Assembly (NCBI RefSeq): GCF_048263515.1 | Contig: NZ_JBLXEC010000001.1 | Location: forward strand, 434,001-498,000 | Reading direction: 5' to 3' | Length of the DNA stretch: 64,000 nucleotides | Source of the DNA: Marinovum sp048263515 | GTDB lineage: Bacteria; Pseudomonadota; Alphaproteobacteria; Rhodobacterales; Rhodobacteraceae | Part shown: positions 26,630 to 34,509 of the stretch, in pieces | How the letters are laid out: each line of letters begins with the position of its first letter | How positions within the stretch are numbered: position 1 is the first letter of the stretch | The notes under the pieces: generated by a model | The model's database searches: none | The model's input: only the letters and a program-made list of their open reading frames with translations | What the model was told of the DNA's origin: nothing | Position numbers and translations under genes: made by a program

Positions 26630-27333
26630 TGAAACAGGCCGTGGTAATCGGCGGCACGCGCGGTATCGGCGCGGGGGTCGTCTCGGTCCTGCGGGACAAG
26701 GGCTGGCAGGTGCTGGCCACCGGAGTATCGCAGGCGGAGGTCACGGACTTCCGCAACGACACGCCCGGGGTCGAGGCCGCGGTGCTGGACGTTCGCGACA
26801 CAGCGGCCGTGAATGCGCTTTTCGCCGGTCTGACGCAACTCGACGGATTGGTCAATTGCGCCGGTATCCTCATGCGTGGCACCGAATACGAGATAGAGAC
26901 CTTCGAGCGGGTGATCGACATCAACCTGACCGGGACGATGCGCTGCTGCCTGGCGGCCGAGCCGCATCTGGCGAAATCCGGCGGAGCCATCGTCAACACC
27001 GCCTCGATGCTCAGCTACTTCGGCGGACCTCTGGTCCCGGCCTATTCGGCCTCCAAGGGCGGCGTGGCGCAGCTGACCAAGGCCCTGGCGGGGAAATGGG
27101 CATCGGAGGGCATCCGGGTGAATGCCGTGGCACCGGGCTGGATCGCCACCGAGATGACCGAAGCCCTGCGCGCCGACCCGGCGCGCAACGCGCCGATTCT
27201 CGGCCGGACCCCGCTGGACCGATGGGGCAAGACCGCCGAGGTCGGCAATCTGGCGGCCTGGCTGCTGTCGGATGAAGCCAGTTTCGTGACCGGCGCCGTC
27301 TATCCGGTGGATGGCGGATATTCCGCAATGTGA
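26629..27333 (+). CDS. SDR-family oxidoreductase
   Basis: A 234-residue short-chain dehydrogenase with cofactor motif GGTRGIGAG, VNCAGIL, the Ser in NTASMLS, YSASK (Tyr/Lys) and the C-terminal SFVTGAVYPVDGG. The first glycine cluster reads GGTRGIG, common in NAD(P)H SDRs acting on sugars or hydroxy acids. It is coupled to the kinase upstream and would interconvert a hydroxyl and a ketone in the TRAP-imported acid or its intermediate. The specific substrate is unknown. Confidence 0.87.
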   Translation: MKQAVVIGGTRGIGAGVVSVLRDKGWQVLATGVSQAEVTDFRNDTPGVEAAVLDVRDTAAVNALFAGLTQLDGLVNCAGILMRGTEYEIETFERVIDINLTGTMRCCLAAEPHLAKSGGAIVNTASMLSYFGGPLVPAYSASKGGVAQLTKALAGKWASEGIRVNAVAPGWIATEMTEALRADPARNAPILGRTPLDRWGKTAEVGNLAAWLLSDEASFVTGAVYPVDGGYSAM

Positions 27334-27345
27334 AAGGAGGCAGAC

Positions 27346-27873
27346 ATGCCCGTGACGACCGAAGAAACCGACCCCAGAATGCCCTATCAGCTGCCGTTCC
27401 CCAAGGACGCGCAGGAGGAAATCGTCATCCCCGACGCCATGGCCGAGGACGAGCGCATCTGGGTGCCGCAGACCGAGAGCGTGTCGTTCCGACCGCTCTG
27501 CCTCAATCGTTCGCAAGGCTACTGGATGAACCTGCTGCGGGTGCGCAAATCAGGCGTGCTGTCGCGCCACCGGCACCCCCAGCCGGTGCATGGCTGGGTT
27601 CTCAAGGGGCGCTGGCACTACCTTGAACATGACTGGGAGGCGCGCGAGGGCGGTTATGTCTACGAACCGCCGGGCGAGACACATACGCTGATCGTGCCCG
27701 AGGACGTTGACGAGATGATCACCTATTTTCAGGTCAACGGCGTGATGCTCTATGTCGACCCCTGGGGCAAGACCATGGGCTACGAGGACGTCTTTACCAA
27801 GATCGGCATGTGCCGGAAGCACTACGAGGCTGTGGGTCTGGGCGCGGATTACGTCGATCAGTTCATCCGCTGA
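27346..27873 (+). CDS. Cupin protein, 2,4'-dihydroxyacetophenone-dioxygenase-like
   Basis: A 175-residue cupin. The first cupin motif (SRHRHPQPVHGWVLKGRWHY) and second motif (YEPPGETHTLIVPED) supply the His/Glu metal ligands. The sequence pattern resembles cupins annotated as 2,4'-dihydroxyacetophenone dioxygenase. A real aromatic role is doubtful beside KDG-kinase and SDR genes, and it could be an isomerase, lactonase or dioxygenase acting on an acidic sugar. AAAGGAGG precedes the start. It is the last gene of the TRAP operon. Confidence 0.75.
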   Translation: MPVTTEETDPRMPYQLPFPKDAQEEIVIPDAMAEDERIWVPQTESVSFRPLCLNRSQGYWMNLLRVRKSGVLSRHRHPQPVHGWVLKGRWHYLEHDWEAREGGYVYEPPGETHTLIVPEDVDEMITYFQVNGVMLYVDPWGKTMGYEDVFTKIGMCRKHYEAVGLGADYVDQFIR

Positions 27874-27880
27874 AGGTCAG

Positions 27881-27910
27881 GCCCACGGCATGGATCCCCG
27901 TGCCGTGGGC
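27881..27910. terminator. Hairpin at the end of the TRAP operon
   Basis: GCCCACGGCA and TGCCGTGGGC form a perfect 10-bp stem with a 10-nt loop, starting 7 nt after the cupin stop. There is no T tract, so intrinsic termination is uncertain, but its place after the last gene suits an operon end. Confidence 0.55.
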
Positions 27911-27918
27911 CAAGGGCC

Positions 27919-28221
27919 TCAGGCAGCCTCGAAGGCGATCGGGTCCGGGCCGCAGCGCTCGCCGGTTTCCAGAGCGGCGATGGCGGCCATTTCCCTCTCG
28001 GACAGTTCGACATCCATCAAGTCGAGATTGTTCGCCAGATGGTCCGGATTCGTCGACCGCGGGATCACCGAATGACCCGACTGAATGTGCCAGCGCAGGA
28101 TCACTTGCGCCGGGCTCCCAGTCAACAAAGCCCGATGCTCGATCATTGCGATGTCGCACTGGTTGTCGAAACGCTTGAGAACACCGATCTCTTTGGCCGA
28201 CAGCGCGGGTCCAACCCTGAA
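27919..28221 (-). pseudogene. C-terminal remnant of an aldo/keto reductase gene
   Basis: A leftward frame ends SPAQVILRWHIQSGHSVIPRS and then LDLMDVELSEREMAAIAAL, the C-terminal signature of aldo/keto reductases (2,5-diketogluconate reductase type). Only about 75 residues match the family, and the roughly 25 codons before them do not. An in-frame stop then follows, so the barrel and the catalytic Tyr/Lys/Asp/His are missing. It is a decayed fragment between two operons, and its broken end coincides with the first operator of the next operon. Confidence 0.75.
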
Positions 28222-28290
28222 GGTTTATCGATGAACCTTTTTCTTGACCGACAATAAGGGCAAGTGATAGCGATAGGTTTATCGATAACC
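28222..28290. promoter_or_regulatory. Paired LacI-type operators and promoter of the mannoside/sulfatase operon
   Basis: AAGGTTTATCGATGAACCTT (28220-28239) is a near-perfect palindrome. A second site, GGTTTATCGATAACC, lies at 28276-28290. Their TTTATCGAT cores are 54 bp apart, about five helical turns, which suits a looping repressor. A TTGACC (28244-28249) that could be a -35 lies between them. The LacI-family gene later in the same operon is the obvious candidate regulator, and the same core recurs near 44117 and 44149. Confidence 0.65.
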
Positions 28291-28330
28291 CTTGCGATTC
28301 TTTTCCGTGAGGACTGGGAGGAGGACCCCG

Positions 28331-29584
28331 ATGAACCTGAATAGTTTTACAACCACTTCACTGGCAGCTGCTGCGCTGCTGGCGTCTGGTGCAACGATAA
28401 CCCATGCTGGTGACGTGTCCGGCAAGATCACCTTCTACACGCATTTCGGCCAATTCGTGGACAGCGGCGACTGGGAGCGGTGGTCGAGCGAATTCGAGAC
28501 GAAATACCCCGGCACCGAAGTCGAGATCCTGCATGTCGCCAACTTCCGCAAGGAGATGCCGACCCGCATCGCTTCCGGCGATTACGGTGACGTGTTGAAC
28601 GTGATGGACAACCTGCCGCCCTCGGAATACGCCGAATTCTACCTGCCGCTCAACGACATGAGTCTGGCCGAGACGCACAGCTTCGTCGATCGCTACGAGG
28701 TGGACGGCAAGATCTATGGTTACGTCTACGGCGCCAATGCCGAGGCGGTCGTCTACAACAAGGCCGCCTTCGAACGGGCCGGCATCGAGGGCATCCCGAC
28801 AACCCGGACCGAGCTCTTCGCGGCCTGCGACAAGCTCAAGGCCGAGGGCATCGTGCCGTTCCAGATCAACATGGGCGCCGGCTGGCCGATGCAGCAATGG
28901 GACAAGGCCGCGCTGCTCTTTGCCGGTGACGGCAGCTATTATGACGCAGCGGTGACCGATCCGGCACCTTTTGCCGCGGGCAAACCCTATGGCGAGGCGA
29001 TGCGCTTCGTGCGCGAGCTGTTCGAGGCGGGCTGCACCGAACGCGACTATACCGCCAACAACTGGGACGAGAGCAAGATGATGCTCGCGGCCGGCGAGGC
29101 CGCGATGTGGTTCCTCGCCAACTGGTCGATCCCGCAGACCATCGTCGCCGGCGAGGCGCTGGAGATCGAGGACGTCAGCGGCGATCTCGGCATGTTCCCC
29201 CTGCCGGTGGATGACAGCGGCGATCCCGCCGTCCTGCTCTGGCCCGACTGGGCACTTGGCGTTTCGGCCAAGTCGGAAAATCCGGACACCGCCAAGGCCT
29301 GGATCGAGTTCCTGCTGACCGAGACCGATGTCGCGAACTCGGCAGGCTTCATTCCAGGCGATCCGCGCATCGCGCCCGAGATGCCGCAGCTCAAGGCGCT
29401 GTTCTCGCTTGATCCCAGGGTGATCGAGGCCGGCACGCCCTCGTCGGAATTCAAGCAGGCGATGGCCGACGCGCGGCTCGACTTCATGTCAGGCACCTAT
29501 ATCCGCGACCTGGTGTTGGCCGAGGATTTCGACGCCGCGATCACCACCGTCAACGACCGCTGGTCCCGCGCCATCGCCGAGTGA
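28331..29584 (+). CDS. Sugar ABC transporter substrate-binding protein (CUT1, family 1)
   Basis: A 417-residue periplasmic binding protein. The signal peptide (LAAAALLASGATITHA-G) is cleaved before GDVSGKITFYTHFGQF. Fold features include the YPGTEVEI strand, the YGYVYGANAEAVVYNKAAFE hinge region and WPDWALGVSAKSENPDTAK. GGGAGGAGG precedes the ATG. CUT1 proteins bind di- and oligosaccharides. The genes downstream (sulfatase, GH2) point to a small sulfated mannoside as ligand, which is inference. Confidence 0.92.
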   Translation: MNLNSFTTTSLAAAALLASGATITHAGDVSGKITFYTHFGQFVDSGDWERWSSEFETKYPGTEVEILHVANFRKEMPTRIASGDYGDVLNVMDNLPPSEYAEFYLPLNDMSLAETHSFVDRYEVDGKIYGYVYGANAEAVVYNKAAFERAGIEGIPTTRTELFAACDKLKAEGIVPFQINMGAGWPMQQWDKAALLFAGDGSYYDAAVTDPAPFAAGKPYGEAMRFVRELFEAGCTERDYTANNWDESKMMLAAGEAAMWFLANWSIPQTIVAGEALEIEDVSGDLGMFPLPVDDSGDPAVLLWPDWALGVSAKSENPDTAKAWIEFLLTETDVANSAGFIPGDPRIAPEMPQLKALFSLDPRVIEAGTPSSEFKQAMADARLDFMSGTYIRDLVLAEDFDAAITTVNDRWSRAIAE

Positions 29585-29591
29585 CCCTCCT

Positions 29592-29635
29592 GCCGGATCG
29601 TCCGACCTCCCACGGGCGGTCCGGCCCCTTCACCG
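29592..29635 (+). other. Imperfect hairpin between binding-protein and permease genes
   Basis: GCCGGATCGTCC can pair with GGCGGTCCGGC about 20 nt later, with bulges. It lies in the 103-bp gap after the binding-protein stop. Such structures stabilise the upstream message and allow excess binding protein over membrane subunits. Confidence 0.35.
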
Positions 29636-29687
29636 CCTTTCCAGCCTGTCCCCGAACGGCGCGCCCGCGCGCCGAAGGAGCCCGCTC

Positions 29688-30569
29688 ATGCCCACGCTGA
29701 CCGCCCATGCGCAGCGCCGTCTGGTGATCGTCACCTTCCTGATCGCGCCGCTGACCCTGCTGGTGCTGTTCTCGATCTGGCCCGCGATCCAGCTTGTCTG
29801 GTTTTCGCTGACCGACTGGAACGGCCTTTCCGCCGACAAGACCTTTGTCGGGCTGCAGAACTACCGCACCCTGCTGATCGAAGACCAGGAGCTGCTCAAG
29901 CCGCTGATCAACTCGGCCTATTACTTCGCAGGTTCGGTGCTGCAACTGTCGCTCGCCACCTATTTCGCGGTGATCCTGAACCGCAAGATGCCGGGGTCGA
30001 ACCTCTTTCGCATGCTGCTGTTCATGCCCTTCGTGCTGAACGCCGTGGCAGTGTCGATCGTGTTCCGCGACTTCCTGCAGATCGACGGCGGGCTGGATGC
30101 GGTGCTGCATCTGGTGGGGCTCGGCGCCTATACCCGCGAATGGGTGCAGGACCCGGAGATCGTCAAGTGGTCGCTCGTCTTCGCCTCGATCTGGCGTTAC
30201 CTCGGCTTCCAGCTGCTGATCACCTACGGCGCGCTGCAGGCGGTGCCGACCGATCAATACGAGGCCGCGCGCATCGAAGGCGCCAGCGAGTTCCAGCAGT
30301 TCCTCTACATCACCCTGCCGACCATCGCGCCCATTCTCGGCCTGCAACTGATCCTCGCCACCGTCGGCTCGCTCGAGGTGTTCGAGGTGCCGTTCCTGAT
30401 CACCGGCGGTGCCAATGGCACCAAGACCTTCATCATGGCCACGCTTGAAGAAGCCTTCGAGTTCCGCCGTGTCGGCCTGGCCGCGGCCATGGCCGTGATC
30501 CTCCTGGTCTTCGTCATGCTGGTCATGGTGATCCAGCGCACCCTCTTCGACAAAGGAGCCCGGGCATGA
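29688..30569 (+). CDS. Sugar ABC transporter permease (CUT1, MalF/UgpA-like)
   Basis: A 293-residue membrane protein with six TM helices. It contains the opening LTLLVLFSIWPAIQLVWFSLTDWNG and the EAA loop EAARIEGASEFQQFLYITLPTIAPILG, which contacts the ATPase. It pairs with the second permease, whose start it overlaps by 4 bp. Confidence 0.92.
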   Translation: MPTLTAHAQRRLVIVTFLIAPLTLLVLFSIWPAIQLVWFSLTDWNGLSADKTFVGLQNYRTLLIEDQELLKPLINSAYYFAGSVLQLSLATYFAVILNRKMPGSNLFRMLLFMPFVLNAVAVSIVFRDFLQIDGGLDAVLHLVGLGAYTREWVQDPEIVKWSLVFASIWRYLGFQLLITYGALQAVPTDQYEAARIEGASEFQQFLYITLPTIAPILGLQLILATVGSLEVFEVPFLITGGANGTKTFIMATLEEAFEFRRVGLAAAMAVILLVFVMLVMVIQRTLFDKGARA

Positions 30570-31453
30570 GTGCTGCTGCCGATCTTCCCGCCACCCGCAT
30601 CACCCGCCGTCGCCGCAGCGCGCCGGGCAAGCTGATCTGGACCTGCTTCCACTATACCATGCTGACCCTTGCCTCGGCGCTGGTGGTGGCGCCGCTGCTG
30701 ATCGCCTTCTTCACCTCGTTCAAGACCCCGCTCGAGATGATGCGCGGCGAGAAGACCGATCTGCCGGTGGATTTCACCAATTTTCAGAACTACGTCGATT
30801 TCATCGAACGTCAGCCGGTCGGCATCGCCTTCTGGAACACGATCTTCGTCACGGTGACCTCGCTGATCATCATCACGATGATCGGCACAATGGCGGCCTA
30901 TGTCATCGATCGGTTCCGCTTTCCCGGCCGCCGCGCGATCCTGCTGGCCTATGTCATCGTGATGGCGGTGCCGGCAATCACCACGCAGGTCTCGCTCTAC
31001 CAGGTGATGCTGGGGCTGGGGCTGGTGAATTCGAAATGGGCGCTGATCGTGCTCTATTCCGGCGCCGATATCGTCTCGCTCTACATCTTCATCACCTTCC
31101 TCGGCGCGATCAGCCGCGAGATCGACGAGAGCGCGCGGATCGAGGGGGCAAGCTACTTCCAGATCTACTGGAAGGTCATCCTGCCGCTGATGACGCCCGC
31201 AATCTCGACCGTGGTGATCCTGCGGACGATCCACATCTACAACGACTTCATCCTGCCCTACCTCTACACCCCGCGGGTCGAGCAATCGACGGTCTCGATG
31301 CTGCTGTTCAAGGCGTCCGACATGATGTCCTCGGCCACCGAGGCGATCCTGATGGCGGGCATCGTCATCGTCATCACGCCGACGCTGGTGGTCTTCCTGG
31401 TGCTGCAACGCCAGATCGTCTCGGGCATGATGCGCGGCGCGGTGAAGGGCTGA
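30566..31453 (+). CDS. Sugar ABC transporter permease (CUT1, MalG/UgpE-like)
   Basis: A 295-residue six-TM permease with FFTSFKTPLEMMRGE near the N-terminus and the EAA loop ESARIEGASYFQIYWKVILPLMTPA. It forms the heterodimeric channel with the upstream permease. The next gene, a DUF624 protein, starts 4 bp after its stop. Confidence 0.92.
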   Translation: MSAAADLPATRITRRRRSAPGKLIWTCFHYTMLTLASALVVAPLLIAFFTSFKTPLEMMRGEKTDLPVDFTNFQNYVDFIERQPVGIAFWNTIFVTVTSLIIITMIGTMAAYVIDRFRFPGRRAILLAYVIVMAVPAITTQVSLYQVMLGLGLVNSKWALIVLYSGADIVSLYIFITFLGAISREIDESARIEGASYFQIYWKVILPLMTPAISTVVILRTIHIYNDFILPYLYTPRVEQSTVSMLLFKASDMMSSATEAILMAGIVIVITPTLVVFLVLQRQIVSGMMRGAVKG

Positions 31454-31457
31454 GATC

Positions 31458-32051
31458 ATGGGACCTTTCATCTTCACCCTCACCACCCGCGTCTGGCAAC
31501 TGGCGGCGATCAACCTGACGGCCCTGGGCCTGACCCTGCTGGGCGGCGGCCTCCTGGGGCTCGCCCCGGCGCTGGCGGCCACGCTCTGGGCCACGGCGCG
31601 TATGAATACCTTGACTGCCGGTCAGCTGGCCCGCGGCATGTGGCGCGAATACCGGGCCGAGTTCGCCACCGCCAACCTGGCGGTGTGGCCGCTGGCGCTG
31701 GTGGTGCTGGGCAGCCTCACACTGGCGCTTGTCCTGCCCATGCTGGCTCTGATCGTACTCCTTCCGCTGGCCTGGATCGCCGCCGGATACGCGCTGGCTG
31801 CGGTCTACGCCATCTCGCGGTTGAGCGGCAGCGCCACCGACGCCCTCGCCAATGCCCGCATCGGCTTTTCGCAGGCGCCGATGAGCCACCTGATCCCGGT
31901 GCTGGCCCTGCCTTTCGTGGCGTGGGTTGCCTCGCATCAGCCGCTGGTGGCCCTCTACTTCGGCCTCTCGGCCCCCTGTCTTTTCATCAACACCCTGCTC
32001 GCAGGCGCCCTTGCCTCTGCGATGCCCAGCCAGAGGGAGATCCTCCAATGA
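31458..32051 (+). CDS. YesL-family (DUF624) membrane protein
   Basis: A 197-residue hydrophobic protein with about five TM segments. The opening TTRVWQLAAINLTALGLTLLG and LGLAPALAATLWATAR resembles YesL/DUF624 proteins. These are best known next to oligosaccharide ABC transporters and glycosidases in Bacillota, and are less expected here. Its place between the permeases and the ATPase gene, with a 4-bp overlap to the latter, suggests a role in assembly or gating of this importer. Function is unproven in any species I know. Confidence 0.75.
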   Translation: MGPFIFTLTTRVWQLAAINLTALGLTLLGGGLLGLAPALAATLWATARMNTLTAGQLARGMWREYRAEFATANLAVWPLALVVLGSLTLALVLPMLALIVLLPLAWIAAGYALAAVYAISRLSGSATDALANARIGFSQAPMSHLIPVLALPFVAWVASHQPLVALYFGLSAPCLFINTLLAGALASAMPSQREILQ

Positions 32052-33133
32052 CCGGACTGAACCTGCAGAACGTCGGCAAATCTTTCGGCGCCGTGCGTGT
32101 GCTGCGCGACATCGACCTGAGCATCGAGAAAGGCGAATTCCTTGTCCTGCTGGGCGAGTCGGGCTGTGGCAAGTCTACCTTGCTGCGGCTGATCTCGGGG
32201 CTGGAGCTCGAGCATGAAGGCGCGATCGAGATCGGCGGGCGCGACGTGTCGCATCTCGACCCCAAGGACCGCAACATCGCCATGGTGTTCCAGTCCTACG
32301 CGCTCTACCCGCATATGTCGGTCTACGACAACATCGCCTTCGGCATGAAGATCCGCAAAACCCCGCGCGCCGAGATCCGGGCCGAGGTCGACCGTGTGGC
32401 GCAGATCCTCAAGCTGGGCGATTACCTCGAGCGCAAGCCCGGCCAACTTTCCGGCGGTCAACGCCAGCGCGTCGCCATCGGTCGCGCCATGGTGCGGCAC
32501 CCGGACCTGTTCCTGTTCGACGAACCGCTGTCCAACCTCGACGCCAAGCTGCGCGGTGAGATGCGCACCGAGATCAAGCGCATCCACAAGGTGCTGGGCG
32601 CGACCATTGCCTATGTCACCCATGACCAGATCGAAGCCATGACGCTGGCTGACAAGATCGTGCTGTTGAACGGCGGCAAGATCGAACAGCTGGGCTCGCC
32701 TGACGCGCTTTACACCCAGCCCGACACGCTCTTTGCCGCGCGCTTCATCGGCACGCCCGAGATCAACGCGCTCGACGTGGCGGTGACGCCCGCGACCGGC
32801 GGCTATGCCGCGCGGATCGGCGACACGGTGCTGCCCTTGCCGGCAAGCGTTGCGCGCCAGCCAATCACCGGCGAGCGCCGTGCCGTTCTGGGCGTGCGGC
32901 CCGAGTTCATCTCGGTCGGCGCCAGCGAGGCCGGGATCGTGACCAAGGGCCACGCCGTCGAGATGTGCGAGCCGATGGGGTCTGAAACTTCCGTCGAGTT
33001 GTCCTTCGAAGGCCAACGCCTGCGGCTGCGCGTGCCGGGCCTGCACCATTTCGAGCCGGGGAGCCAGCAGGCGATCACCTGGGACTTCTCCAACGCGCAT
33101 CTGTTCGATGCCGAGACCGGGGTACACCTGTGA
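32048..33133 (+). CDS. Sugar ABC transporter ATP-binding protein (MalK/UgpC-like)
   Basis: A 361-residue CUT1 ATPase with Walker A GESGCGKST, signature LSGGQRQR, Walker B LFLFDEPLSNLDA, H-loop THDQIEA and a C-terminal TOBE-type regulatory domain (LGVRPEFISVG). It energises the importer encoded just upstream. It is coupled on both sides: ATGA with the DUF624 gene and TGATG with the sulfatase. Confidence 0.94.
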   Translation: MTGLNLQNVGKSFGAVRVLRDIDLSIEKGEFLVLLGESGCGKSTLLRLISGLELEHEGAIEIGGRDVSHLDPKDRNIAMVFQSYALYPHMSVYDNIAFGMKIRKTPRAEIRAEVDRVAQILKLGDYLERKPGQLSGGQRQRVAIGRAMVRHPDLFLFDEPLSNLDAKLRGEMRTEIKRIHKVLGATIAYVTHDQIEAMTLADKIVLLNGGKIEQLGSPDALYTQPDTLFAARFIGTPEINALDVAVTPATGGYAARIGDTVLPLPASVARQPITGERRAVLGVRPEFISVGASEAGIVTKGHAVEMCEPMGSETSVELSFEGQRLRLRVPGLHHFEPGSQQAITWDFSNAHLFDAETGVHL

Positions 33134-34509
33134 TGACCAATAAGCCCAATATCATCCTCATCACCTCGGACCAACTGCGCCCTTACGAGCTGGGCTGTTA
33201 CGGCGGCACGGAAGTGGCCACGCCCAATATCGACCGCCTCGCCGCGCGCGGCGCGGTCTGGGAGACGGCGATCAGCAACTTCCCGGTCTGCATGCCGGCG
33301 CGCTCGATCATGATGTCGGGCCAGATGAACCGCACTGCGACGGGCGGCAAGACCAACGTCAGCCACGGCGGCCGCCCCGGCGATTTCACCATGCCGGAAT
33401 ATCCCTATCCCGGACGCCCGCATCTGAGGGACCCGACCTTGCCGGAGCTCTTGCGCGACGCCGGCTACCATACGGCCGCCATTGGCAAGTGGCACATCCA
33501 TTCCTGGCCCGACGACATCGGCTTTGACGACTACCTTATCCCACGCGTCCACCACGCCCACAGCGCCCAGACCTACACCCGCAACGGCGGGCCGGAGTTC
33601 TGCGCGCCGGGCTACAGCGTCGATTTCGAGGCGGGCGAGGCCGAGACCTTTCTGACCGGTCGCGCCCGCGAGGACCAGCCGTTCTTCCTCTACTACAACA
33701 TCTCGCCGCCGCATTGCCCGGTGGCGGATGTGCCAGAGGAATTCCTGAAGCTCTACGATCCCGACAGCCTGACCCTGCGCGAAAACACCGACGAGGCGGC
33801 GATCGAGGACAAGGACTACTGGTACAGGGTCTACCGCTGGGATTTCCGCTACTATTCACACCGCCTGCCGCACACCTTGGAATTGCCAAAGGGCTATGAC
33901 CTGCGGGCGCTTGCGGCCGAGTATTTCGGCGCGGTGACCTGGATGGACCGGGCGGTGGGCCGCATCCTGAATGCCGTGGCCGCGGCCGGGCTGGAAGAGG
34001 ACACGCTGATTGTCTTCACCGCCGATCACGGCGAGAACCTCGGCAGCCATGGCCTCGTGCAGAAGGGCACCGAGAACGACGAAAGCATCTGCATCCCGCT
34101 GGTGATGACCGGACCGGGGGTGGTGGCCGGGCATCGCGTGGCGGGCTCTGTCGCGTCGCTGGTCGATCTCGCACCCAGCTTTCTGGCGGCGGTGGGGCAG
34201 GGGGCGCCGGAGCACATGCACGGCACCTCGCTCATGGCAGAGGCCGGTGGCGGCCGGGGCGACGGCCGCACGGCGTTCTTCGAGACCGGCAACGGCGCCG
34301 GTCTGCGCAGCCCCGAGGCGACGATTTACGCCCGGTTCGAGGCGCCCCGACATCTGGCAGAGACACCCGCCACCCTCTTCGACAACACCAATGATCCCTT
34401 TCAATATCAAAACCTTGCGTCCGCGCAGCCCGATCATCCGCTCATGGCCGACCTGGCCCGGCGGGACGCGGCGCTGCCTTGGCGCGATCTGGAGGACGAC
34501 CCGCAATGA
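33133..34509 (+). CDS. Type I (formylglycine) sulfatase
   Basis: A 458-residue sulfatase. Metal residues are in LITSDQLRPYELGCYGG, and the formylglycine Cys53 is in CMPARS (C-x-P-x-R). The KWHIHSW and FTADHGENLGSHGL motifs supply further active-site residues. The protein starts MTNKPNIILI with no signal peptide, so it acts in the cytoplasm. Flanked by a CUT1 ATPase and a GH2 beta-mannosidase, with overlapping ends on both sides, it most likely removes a sulfate from an imported mannoside before or after glycosidic cleavage. Confidence 0.92.
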   Translation: MTNKPNIILITSDQLRPYELGCYGGTEVATPNIDRLAARGAVWETAISNFPVCMPARSIMMSGQMNRTATGGKTNVSHGGRPGDFTMPEYPYPGRPHLRDPTLPELLRDAGYHTAAIGKWHIHSWPDDIGFDDYLIPRVHHAHSAQTYTRNGGPEFCAPGYSVDFEAGEAETFLTGRAREDQPFFLYYNISPPHCPVADVPEEFLKLYDPDSLTLRENTDEAAIEDKDYWYRVYRWDFRYYSHRLPHTLELPKGYDLRALAAEYFGAVTWMDRAVGRILNAVAAAGLEEDTLIVFTADHGENLGSHGLVQKGTENDESICIPLVMTGPGVVAGHRVAGSVASLVDLAPSFLAAVGQGAPEHMHGTSLMAEAGGGRGDGRTAFFETGNGAGLRSPEATIYARFEAPRHLAETPATLFDNTNDPFQYQNLASAQPDHPLMADLARRDAALPWRDLEDDPQ

